Assembly (NCBI RefSeq): GCF_030867145.1
Contig: NC_134415.1
Location: 15,540,417 to 15,604,416 of the forward strand
From: Opisthocomus hoazin
Taxonomy: Eukaryota > Chordata > Aves > Opisthocomiformes > Opisthocomidae
Reading direction: 5' to 3'
DNA length: 64,000 bases
Shown: positions 45,101 through 57,200 of the stretch, piece after piece
How positions within the stretch are numbered: the stretch's first letter is position 1
Layout: each line of letters begins with the position of its first letter
Position numbers and translations under genes: made by a program
Notes under the pieces: generated by a model
What the model was told of the DNA's origin: nothing
Databases searched by the model: none
The model's input: only the letters and a program-made list of their open reading frames with translations

Positions 45101-48100
45101 TTCATTTAACATCTGTACTAGTAACCTCTGAGAACTGAGAAACAATACAATGGGAGCAGAAGTAAGAAATGGGAACAAAGTAAATCAATGGGCTTACTCT
45201 CTTACTCCAAATTTTAATATTTACACTTGTGGAATTAATGGCTAATTGACATGACCAAGAAAAATATTGGCTTTCTGTTGGGGGAATACCATTCATCTAC
45301 GTGGTTCATGAAATGAAGAAATCTGGAAATATGTGATGCCAGAAGAGATGTGAAAATGAGGACTGGTGTAGAGGTCCAAGCCAAATATGAAATTGAGTTC
45401 ATGCTGCCACAGTGGGGGGACCTTGTAGCAAAGCAGGTGATGAATACTTCCACGTTTTGCTGAACTCACAGAGGGAGCTGTAGCCTGGGCAGAAAGGCAG
45501 CAACATTTCATTTCTGCAGTGATGGCAAGTTGATAGTCCTACTTATTCTGTTGAAATGTGGTAGGTTTTTGATTATATTACATTATTATGCCTCGGCCAG
45601 GTGATTGTCAACTCTGATCCTGTAATGGCAGCTTTTCTTAATCTGGAAGTACCTAACACAAGATGACCAGCCTCAGTTGCTCCTTCTAGCTAGAAAAGCC
45701 TTGCAGATGCCTGGTGCTACAGCTATGGACTTGTCCTGGCGATTTGTCATACAAGTATAGTTTTGTAAACAAAGGTATTCAAACACTCCTATGCTAACAA
45801 TGATGATTTTTGTCCTCTAAACTTGATTTCCAGGGGCAAGTCTTTAAGCTGTTGGTGGGTGCTGGATGAGTGGGAGAGGATGGCTGCAGGGTGTCCTGCT
45901 GGCAATGCAGATCACAGGTGGGGAGCAAGTGCAGCGATACCCTCATCCCCTCACTGCATCTGCGCTTGTTCTTTGCAATGCTGAAAAGCTTTTTACAAAG
46001 AATGGTGCCAGTGGTACAGTTAGTAAGAAATCTGAGCCTTGGATGGGTGCAGGAATACAGAAGTAAGCAAAGAAATGAGAAGGAGTAAAAGAAAAAGGAA
46101 AAGGGACTTCAGTGGTTGCACTTGTTTTCCTTGGATCTTATTTGAACTGTTTGCCTTCTCCCTTTGAAATTATTTGGGTGGACTGGTGACTCCATGGTGT
46201 TTATTATTCTAATTACCAATGAACCATGCAGGTGACATTTACTGAATAATAAAGCTATAGACAGATGTACTCTGGAGATCATCACGCACAACTGTAAATT
46301 TGGGAAAAGTGCAAGATCTTACTTACCATAGTTAACTGGGCACAGACCAGATGGACTGAGGAATTTATAGACAATGTTTTCATCCACTGAAAAAAAAAAA
46401 GATGTATCCCCTTTATAAATTATTGTCTTAATTCAATTTAAATCACGTCAGCAGGAACACCTTGGAGTCATCATTTCTTCCAGAGCCTGACTTACGTGAG
46501 GGATGTCCAGAGGACAGAGGAGCAGAAGTCGGGAGGAGTGCAGAATGAAGCACACTGCAAATAATTAAAAGACATAGGGAACTGAGTGCATTGGATAAAA
46601 AACATCGATTCATGTTTTCTTGCAACTGGTGGCCAGTGTGGGAAGCATATTAGAAGCACAGAAAAGAAGGATTCCCCATCAGCACCAAACGGGTTGTAAA
46701 AGGTGAGTGAAACTGCCAATGGCCCTAGAGACACAGGCAACTGCTGCCCGGCTCCCAGTTATGGGGAGAGGTTGCTCAACACGGCCACCTTTTTGCGGTA
46801 CCCAGTTTTACAAAGTATAAAGACTCTTGCGAGGAATGAACTTTGAGCTAGTCTTTAGCAGAATTAATTTGTCTTCTCCCCTTCAACAAACGGCATCAGC
46901 TCTGGTTGTGTAAGAGGAAAGCAGCGCAGTGATAACGCGCAGCCGTGAGCGGCACTCCCAGGGTGCGAAGAGCTGCCGAGCTGCAAACCCTTCGTCGGGG
47001 GGTGGCAGAGGGAGAACGGGGGAGTGCGGATGTCGCATGGGGAGGGTCTGCGCCTAGGCACCCCACGCTCCAAGTTTCTTCATTTTAAATTTTCTTCTTT
47101 TTCACTCCCTATAAAAATCCCTCAGATGCTGGCATTTCCTAGACAGAGATTATTCTCTTTGTGCCGTGTTTTGAGTACAATATCAATTACAGGACAACTT
47201 GAATGCCCACGGGAAGTCTTTCCATTGGCTTCATTGGTCTTTGGTTATTCTCTGTATTCTCATCCTTTTGTCAGCTTCTTGCCGATAAATATGAGAGAAA
47301 TAATTATTGATACTTGTGGTGTGGCAAAATTGAGAAGTAAATACCTAAGCAAGCAGTGCTTCTGACAGCAGGCAGCCTTTTCTGAAACGATACAGTCCAT
47401 GATTTTGAAGCAATATCTTAAAGTGCTTCTGACTAATAGTGGACGTCCTAGCTAACGAGGCTGTCTTCGCCAGCCAAAAGCGTCGTGCCATTAATGGAAT
47501 TGCAAAATGTCAATAACCTTAAACATGACTAATAAAAAACCTTCCTTCATCCCACAACCTACGTGACACCAAACGCAGAATTAGGCTCCTTTCCCCTTGG
47601 CAGAGGACTGGCAAAAGTACCGCGTTTTTTGCTGCCACCTTTAATCCCAGCAGGCAGAGCTCAGGACATGCCGGAGGGGATTGCTTCCCAGTTTACTTCG
47701 GTATCGGCCTTTCCGCCCGCCACGGTCCGTCAGGTCTTGCTGGGCACCCTTGGCCGCAGAGCTGCCTGGCGTCATTACGCACCAAAAAGCAACAAAGGGA
47801 GCTCAGCTGGCTTCAAAGGATGTGGGACCCGCGGCTCGGGCTGAGGGGGGCTGGCAAAGAGCGAGCAAAAGTCAGGCTTCAGTAACTTCTAATGACAGCT
47901 TTTGTTGGGGTTAAAAAAACAGCTCAGCCATCGTGCTGCGATTCAATCTGAAGGGGAGCCCATCACCCTTGCTGCTACAGGTCGCAGCACCGCAAAGGAG
48001 GTTGTTATCCTCAAAATTAATCACTGGGAGCTACCGCAACAGGCGTGCGATGCCAAGCCGAGATGCAAAACTCACTGCTGCCTGCCTGACTGCAGACGGA

Positions 48101-50928
48101 TCACTGCCCCTTCTGCCATCTCAGCCTGCTTGCAGGATCCTGCCTTGCCTATCAAATTACATTTTTGTTCCAAGAGGGAAAAAGCAAGTTGTTTCAGTGA
48201 AGTCCGTCTGTCCCCTTCCCAGGCCCCCTAATCCGCCCCTGGAGTAATACTCTGACTGGTGCAGATGCACACTTCAAATAGCACTAGCTGGTAAAAGTCA
48301 CAGATAAATTCTCGTCCATTATTTGTCCGATTTCTTAGTATTTTTTGGCTGACAGAAAAGAAGGTTTAACATTTTAGAAAACTCTTCTCTTCCTTTCCTG
48401 CTTTTACTGGAAATAAAAAAATATTGAAGCACAAATCAGCAGTCACAATTAGTAGGAACCAAAACTTTCCAAGCCTTTGAAACTCTCCAGAAATGCCTTA
48501 TAATTGACCTTCTTTCTCATCAGTGCCACCCACATAAGTCCTTGGATATCTTCCTGGCTTCAAGAGTGTTGTGTCTGCCAACATCATGGATGAAATCTGT
48601 CCTGGTCTTAGTACGTTGGCCACATCTTCTGTGATCCTCTACTGAGGAGCAATTCTCCTCATAATTCAGCTCTCATTAACTTTCCTGTACCAAGAACGGA
48701 CTATGTTCTCATTAGATGAGTGAGGCAAAGTGAAAATCCATCTGTTGATGCTTCTTTTCTTCTGACCAGTATTTATTTACTATGATGTGTGCTACAATAG
48801 CTCCTGAAAGCCCCAGTGGAGACACAGGCCCTGGGATGATACGGGCTACACATGATATACAGCTACACATCCTGAAAACTTATAGTCTCAGATAAGAAGA
48901 CCAACAACTCAGATGTTATTGCGGACAAAGAAACTTACACATCATGAAATTAAACAGTCTCAGTGGAAGAGAGATTTGCTTGGGTCTGTGGATAATGTTG
49001 GCAGAAATCCATCCCCTGAGAATATCAGTATAAAATGTGAGCTTAGAACAACATCAATTACTGTCTATATAATAATTTAGATGACATATATTTCATGTGT
49101 GCCTCATTTAACATCATAATAGCCTATCTCAATCTATTTCAATGGTCAGTTGTCTTTTCTACTGGCTGAATTTCTGCTGTACTATAGATAGAGTAATGTT
49201 CACAATGAATTTTATCATCAATTCCTTCTGAATTCCTGTTTCTCAGGCACTTCCGTTCTGTAAAACAGCTCTTTGTAGCAGCTATCTTGAACTTACAATA
49301 GCTTCACACTGAGAATTCACTGGTATTATATGACTGTTATTTCAGTGTCATTTGTGTATTCAGTTGCAGGGAATTATGAAATGTAATTATGGGAAGGGGT
49401 TTAGAGAATTTATGTACAAGACATTTCACAGTCATTAGTAACCTCGGCAAAGCCCTGTTGGAGCAACACAGGAAGGCAGGGAGAACTGCTCCTATTTTTC
49501 CAGTGCTCTGCAGTGTTTTTCCCATTTGTTGATTCTAGAAATTTTTTTCAAGTGAAACCGAGTTTCAGGAGCATGGGAAATCGCCCTAGATGTACATCCA
49601 TACACTGCAGAGGAAAAAAACCTGATCCCACACAATAAATCATTTTCCATTTCATTTCAATATGCAATCGCGTGACAGCACGCTGGGGAAAATGGAAGTG
49701 TAATGGTATCGCAGCTGCACATGGGCACACCGGCAGGAGGACAAACCCAAGACAATACTGAGTTCAGAAGTTCAGATCCAGCAAGAATTACAACCTTTGC
49801 TGGACTCGAATTCTTAGAGCAATTCCCCCCCACCGCACACACACACATGGTATCATGTGTCCTACAGCCGAATAACTGGGGTGCTTAGAAATGACAGGCT
49901 GGAAGTGGGAATATTTCTTTCCTTTCCTTGCAATTTTCAGTAAATTCCCGGAAGAATCGTGAACTTGCTCTTTCCCTCCTAATTATGGGAGCTGCAAAAG
50001 ATGCAGCATACCAGATTTTCAATAATTTTCAGTGCTGTTTTTCAGTATAATGGAAATCTCATGGCAACAGCATGATGCATTCACACATAATAACAGCTTT
50101 GTTTGCAGGAATAAAAAATTCCACAAAATGAACATAGTACGTAGGGTGAAAACCTATTCAATTTTAATGCCTCAGGATGTAAAATATCAGCGTTTAACCC
50201 AAGGTGCTCATCACTTTTGGATGGAAGCTTCACTCAACCCAAAATGGCTGCCAGGCTGACTGGGAGAGCAGGGAGGAGAGAAGAGCTGTGGAGAATGTGC
50301 AGGGTCAAGCACCTCCTGCAAACTTCTGCTCCCTTGCTGGCCAGCAAAACAACCATCTCAAAAACACCACCTCAGCCAGAGTAAGGCTTTGTAATGGTTT
50401 TCACACTGCTAAGTGTATTTTTAGGAAATGGAGTTCCCTGGGGTCTGATGTCGACCCTCTCCTCCACTCATGCTCAACGGTTCAGAGCAGGTGGACCCAC
50501 GATGGGAATCTTCCCTGGCTTTTGTTTTAATCATTGTTCCTGGATTTCTGTTGTTTTAATTCAGAACAGAGCCCGCAGCAGGAAGAAGATGTGAGGGCTC
50601 CTGCCCGCCGCAGCTGAAACCATGGAGATGGCTGTGGGACTTCAGCAAAGAAATGGACCCAAAGGGAAAGGCAAAGGGAGCCAGTGAAGGAATTTAGCAA
50701 AAAGGTTGTTTTGCTGCTGTGACTTGCTGCTGAGCTGCTTTCTGATGGTGATCAGTGATCCAAGGAAACAGGATCTAACAGAAGGTTAGAGGACGAGTAC
50801 TGAAGGGGTTTATTGGCTTGTGTGGCCCCAGAAAGACCTAGCTGGTGCTGTACGCAGCAGGTCTCTACTTTGTTTTCATTTGCTGTTTCCTAAAAAGGGT
50901 ACTCTTAGGATAAAGATGGATAAAGCTT
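42131..50928. other. Gene-poor tract, no recognised gene
   Basis: No recognised gene. It holds CpG-rich patches at about 46,915-47,060 and 47,560-48,060, and an exon-like stretch at 43,333-43,668. Otherwise AT-rich spacer. Confidence 0.5.
43333..43668 (+). other. Exon-like segment, weak support
   Basis: A strong acceptor (CTGTTTTTCTTCACAG) is followed 336 bp later by GTATG|GTAAGTTAAT. Stops occur in all frames over the full length, so it would be a non-coding exon if real. Confidence 0.15.
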
Positions 50929-51236
50929 AGGATGGGGCCAAGCTCTTTTCAGTGGTGCCCAGTGACAGGACAAGGGGCAATGGGCACAAACCGAGGCACA
51001 GGAAGTTCCGTCTGAACATGAGGAGGAACTTCTTCCCTCTGAGGGTGACGGAGCACTGGAACAGGCTGCCCAGGGAGGTTGTGGAGTCTCCTTCTCTGGA
51101 GATATTCAAGACCCGCCTGGACGGGGTCCTGTGCGGCCTGCTGTAGGTGACCCTGCTTCGGCAGGGGGGTTGGACTAGATGACCCACAGAGGTCCCTTCC
51201 AACCCCTACTATTCTGTGATTCTGTGATTCTGTGAT
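50929..51236 (+). mobile_element. CR1 LINE 3' fragment, same subfamily as the 2093-3491 copy
   Basis: About 308 bp in sense: the last 60-odd codons of the CR1 ORF (to TAG at 51144-51146), the short 3'UTR and three ATTCTGTG-type tail repeats. It is close to identical with 3195-3491, including the distinctive CCTGCTTCGGCAG segment. The remaining coding piece is open, but lacks the RT domain. Confidence 0.95.
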
Positions 51237-54200
51237 ACTCTTTTGCATCTGAGAACCAAAAATAAGGCTCTTAAATGTGAATGCAAGCTCTTAAATAAAG
51301 GTTGCCACACAGATCAGCAGGATTTGGCAGCGCCCAGGCTATTACTGAATTCCTCATTGCAGGCAATATCTCACTGCAACGTGATTATGTATTTTTAACA
51401 CGGTGGATTTCACAACAACCACGAACTCCATCACAACCCAGAGCAATGAGGTGAATCCAATAACCACTGGACCTCCGTCTCACAGGAGACATCCATCACA
51501 ATCGGGCCGAAAGCAGCAACAATTACATCTCATCATGATTTAGCAAAAGCAATCAAACAAAAGAGTTCCTGAAATAAAGTCACAGAAATCTGCTGCCTTC
51601 AACACACCTTACACAATCTTTTTCCTCCAAATCTGTCTTTCTTTTCTCACCTTTAGGACTCACTAGAACTATAGGTCCCCTCTTTCAACCTACGGCCATT
51701 TCTGAGTCTTTTGGCTGACACGCCATGATCTCATGCCATTCCAACATCATTTCACTACAAGCAAAATCCATGTACCAATTCGTACTGTGCATTCCCTTCT
51801 CCTTCTTGTCTAGATTTTCCTTAAACACTTCTATACTTACATAGTCATCTACAACAAACTAAGAAAAGCACTTGGAAAACCTATTTCTTTCCAGTAGGGA
51901 AGGAAATAGCTTATGCTACTCTTCCAGTTATATTGGCTGCTGCAGTGATAGGGTCCCTGCAGGAGCTTGGGTAGAGATGTTTTGCTGCAGGTTTATTGCA
52001 TTGCCACTCAGAGGACCCTGGAACAAACAAAAATCATAATCCTGTCCCCCCATCTTTCTTAAACAAGATCTGAGAAAAGAACACTCATTTGTCTTTTTTA
52101 AAATGATATTTTAATTACTCATGTCATGCCTCAGCAAAATGGCTAGCCTTTTGTTAAAATGGGGCTTAATTGCGTTACGGAGCCTTCATGGGACCCTCGC
52201 ACATAAAGCGCTTTTCTTCAGACTTTCAAGACCTAAATTTGCAGTTGGCTCCTGACCAGCGCACTCGAGCAGATAGGCACGTAGGTAGCGGGCAGACCCC
52301 GTGTTGATGAAGTAATCATAGTTGACTGCCTCGCCTGTGCTATTCCACAAATATGCACGCAAACAAAAATTGGATATGCATGTTGGTTTTCATTTTGAAT
52401 TCATTCAAAAAAAAAAATGCCCTTGGTATGTCAGAAAGCATGGAGACACCTTCACGGACTGTTGGCTACGCCTCAGCAAAGCTTTACAACAGTCTATTAG
52501 ACAAAAAAAGAGACTGATGCAGATACCTTAATAAGCATCCCATCTGTGAGGTCATCGGGATATTTCAAACAACTTTCAGCTCTCATTAGTTTAGCGGTTT
52601 CCACAAGCATGTCCTTATCTTTTGTAACTTTTGCAGCCAAACTTCCTGGGAAAGCCTCTGAGCTGGGTGACATTCTTACCCATGGGTCAGTCTGCAGTAA
52701 TGAGCCACCAATTTATGTGTCCTTTGCACTCTCAAGCAGTATATGTTTATATTAACCTTTCATGTTGTGAATTTTTTCCTTTATCCGTGTAATTCCCTGG
52801 CTTCTACCATGCAAATCTCATTATTCCTAATAGGCTGCAATTAGGATCTCCAAGCTGTTGATCACAGTCTTTCCGACTAGCAAAGGGCATTTTTCAAGAA
52901 TAAGTGCTTTTTCTGCTATATTAATGATGGAATGTGTAACAGAGACTATGCCTGAAAAGTAATAGTGAATAATGGAGCTGCAGGCTAATGGGAATCCTTA
53001 TCAGCTCTAGTTTTGTACCTTCAATTAACATAGAAGGTATAGCACAATCTATTGCTTCTTATAAGATACACTATGCACGATGTTGCACGGAAATGAGATC
53101 TACGATTTTTCAAGTCTGCTAGGCCTGAACAAGTAAGTGGATATTTATTACAATTTCTTACAGCTTTATGCACTTGAAAGAAATAAAGCAGGTTCATCAG
53201 CACTTGCCCACGTACTAGGTCTTTATCACACTAATGAGTACCCCTTTAAAGAGGATGTTGTAACGCTTTTTTCTTTTCTAAGAACTCCCATGTCTATATT
53301 CAGAATTTGCTGGACTGAAACATTCTGCTTCTTCAGGTGCAGGTGGGTAATATCCACAGTCCTTATTCAGACCTTTCTTTGGCTGCTGCTGTTTTCTCAG
53401 TTTTGCGTGAAGGACATGGGTGGAAAGTGAGAACTGGTAAAGGACTGGTAGCAGATGGATGCAGTGTGAAGTAAGAAGAGATGCCAAGGAATATTTATCT
53501 GCAGGGCCTTAAAAGATAAACCCAAAACTTTTGGATAGGATGCAAAAAGCTATGACAGCCCCAGGAGTGAGCCAAAAGTGTGTGTCCACGAGCATGGTTG
53601 GAGGTGTGTCTGCCCAAATCAAGACGAAGGGACAAGTATGATTTAGGGAAGAAAGTGAAAAATTGAGGGTAAGCAGAACGCGTTGCAGTATTTCAGGAGT
53701 GGGAAAGTCAACAGTTGGACTAAAGTTTTGGTGGGAAGGCTGAAGTAGCAGTAAAATAGAGAGGAGATTACAAAAAAATGCCTGAATGACTGCAGTGCAA
53801 ATGGGGAGTAAATCGTCAAAGGTAAATTTCCATGATCTGAAAAGCCCGAGGCAGGGCAGGGCAATGGTGAAGGACAGGAAAGACAGAGTAGGATGGGAGA
53901 GGCTGACTTCACACTTGGAGGTACAAAGCTATATTCTGAACACATTTTATATTCCAGCTGTCTTCATATTGGTCTTCTATAAATTGAACATAAGGCTTAT
54001 TCCCTCCATTATTAACCTTCCTTTTCTAGTGCTGTGTGTCAGCTTGGTGCATACAACAACAGTCTTTTCAAAACAAATAGAAAACATTTATGAGGCCCCA
54101 AATAACCTGAGTAAGGAGAGGAAAACTCTCCAGTCCAGACTTTCTCATCTACCCACTGCCTCCACGGGCTCCTCAGCCTTCACATAGAGTCCCACCAAAA

Positions 54201-57200
54201 TTAATAAAATCTGGAAAAAGTCTGTTCAGAAGCACGACTCGGATAATATTCACATCACCAGGAAGAGCCTTGAGTTTGGATGTAACTAGTTCTGTGGGTT
54301 TGATAACCATTTCTCTCATTTCCTTCTTGATATCTACCTAACATACTAATTTTATTCTGCATTGCCTATTTACAGTTTACAGTAGACAACAGCAATGGCT
54401 TTTCCTTTGGTACTTTCCATAACCAACCTTTCACACAGAGGTTTCTTTGGAACCATATAAATGATCTGCTTTCCCAGGCAGGCTGGTTCTAGGTTTCTCC
54501 CTTTAGTCTTTTCGTACTCCCTGACAAATCTTATAGAATACAATCTTTAAACACAACAGTCATCAACTGCTTCATGATATATATCTGTATTTTCCTGTTG
54601 GTTTTCATCTTTACAACTTGAGCACTCGGATGGAGTCAGTGTGGTTTTCCTTTCACTGTTCCATAAAATAGGAGTAGCCTATGCACATTTGAAAAGAGAG
54701 TTTCAACAACAGTAAAATCCCTTTTCTGTCTCAGAGAGAAATGTTACTGTGGGTTAAACACTGTGTTTTCCTGATGCAAACTTGATGCACTTCAGAACAG
54801 AGAAGGGAAATGTACTGTTGGACCAAAAAAAAAAAAAAATAAAGAGAGATAAGGAGATGAGGTTAAATAGCCAGTCCTGGGCAATGAGAACTAAATGAAA
54901 AATAGTAGCCAATGCTTTCCAAAGGACTTCTGCAAAGATATATCAAAACAGTATTTGCATCCAAAAAACGCTGTATTTGCATATGAGATTGAAGATTTGT
55001 GTATGTTTTATGATTGTGAAGTACCGCACAAAAACCATTCTTGAAATACAAAGATTTTGCTGCGGATGTCCTCCAAAGATGTCACCTTACCTATACTTTG
55101 TGATATGGGATATTAACTTTTGGAACTGACAGAAGTACAGACATCTAGAAGGAGAGCAAATGTAATCCAAATGTTTTAATCAGGTCTTGGTCTCCTCTCT
55201 TCAAAAGGCTTCATAGGAAGCCCCTTCACAGGACTTGCAGTAAAAGCAGGGAGTAATGTTTTAGGCAGCTGAGATAGCCATATCTCTTTTGTTTATTTGA
55301 AGTGATACATCTCAGACTGATGATTCACAGCATCATGGTAACTGTTCTGCAGAACCAGGTTAAACAATACAATTTAGTGTTTTCAGCACCAATTCAATGG
55401 CAGGCTGTCAGTAATCAGTCCACTCATCCCAATTATTTGGGAAGCAACTAATCTGTAAGACGTCTTTCTCTCTGTTTCCTGGAAGCTCCCGGAGATGCAA
55501 TAAAGGCAGCTTTGCTTCCAGTAGCCCAGAGGAGCCTTGTACATTGCCAGCTGTCTCCACCTGCGAGGGCACACAAACACTGCATGGTTCTAACTCCACA
55601 AAGCACTGACCTCAAGATGCAGACGTGCTCAGTGATACAAAGACTTACACAACTGCAAAAACATGTAAAGCAAGTAAGATTATCAGGAAGAACAACAACT
55701 GCTGTCAGACACCTGACTTTATGCTCTGTAAGATAAACAAAAGCAGTATTTACGGGTAATTATTAGCCCTCTTGTGCCCTTCATAGATTAATTATTCTAA
55801 TCTAGGGGTTTTTGGGGGGCAGACACAGCCTAGATCTCCATGTGGTAGCTTAAACATGGGTGTTTAGAGGCATCCGACATGTCCTGGATCTCTTTGCCCT
55901 CAGACGCCACCCAGATTATGTGTCTCCTCTAGATCCTGTGTCATGTATGTCCATCCTGCACAGATGTCTCATATTAGTACGTATAAGAAATTAACCATTC
56001 AAGAATGGACTAGCAAATTCCCCGAGCATCACAGCCAAAGAGTCTGCAGGGCAATACCCCACTGGCCCAAAGGTCTGCTCATAATCAGGCAGTGAAAGTC
56101 ATCATGACACAAAGAGACATTGCCTTCAGCAGGTGGTAGTCTAGATTTGTCAGCAAGCAACAAATGAGTGGAGAGAACGCTCAAAGCAATCTGGTCACCA
56201 TGAGCCCTGTCACAAGGGTGAGACGGGACCCTGCCCGTGCACCACCCCCTTTGCCCTGGGAACATCCCTGGTTGCAAGCAGGGAACCGCGCGCAATGCAC
56301 GGAGTGATGGAGAACTTGCCTCACACCCGGCCACACTCCCTCAGTTTCTTAACTCCAAAAGCACCCCTCTTCCCTTAGGAGACCATCAAATGAAGGACAC
56401 ACCAAGGCTGAAGCCAGGTCTGAATTAGCAGCATATCAGCTACTCCTCAGTAACAGCCTGTGGTTGGTGGCACCTGTACCTGTGGTACCTGTAGGAAATG
56501 CAAGGGACTTCTCTCTCCCCGGAAGCCTACGCAGCACAGCACAGGGTAATCGCACGATCACGACCTATCATTTCTGGCTAGCTGACCTATCACCACAGTA
56601 ATCTGTTTGCCCTCATAAACCTAATGGAAACCTAGTGCATGCTAAAATGCCAGCATAAAAACAAGATAAATTTCCATCAGATTGCCATCGGACCAATTTT
56701 AATCTTTCAGGGCTAAACAATCATTTCTGCTGAGGGCTCCAGATGGGATAAAAAGAATGCAAATAGCAGTCTAATCAGCCTGACAGAAAGGGAAGATGGG
56801 GGAGCAGAGCCTTGTTTTCTACTATTTGAAACTCAGCCAATGAGTCATTTAATCTGCAGCAACATGTACAGTACCAGTAGCTTGTAAATGAGATGATTAA
56901 TATAAATTTTAAAACTTTTTTTTTTTTTTTAAGATGTAAAGTTGCAGATAGTTTCCTGTAGGCAGGTGGAACACCACCTCTGGCAACATCCAAATTGTCT
57001 AAAAGAATTAAGCATCGAATTTCTTTCAGCAACCCGTGTAAGTACTTGGCCAATTTCGGTAGATACAATCTCACTAATAATATTTCTTACACTTTCTTTC
57101 ACGCTGTTTTTCTTTGGATCTTTTTAAGGTTTTGTTCTAGAAAACAACTGAAATAGAGAGAGGTTTTAAAAATTACATTCCCTCTTTTTCCAAATATTTA

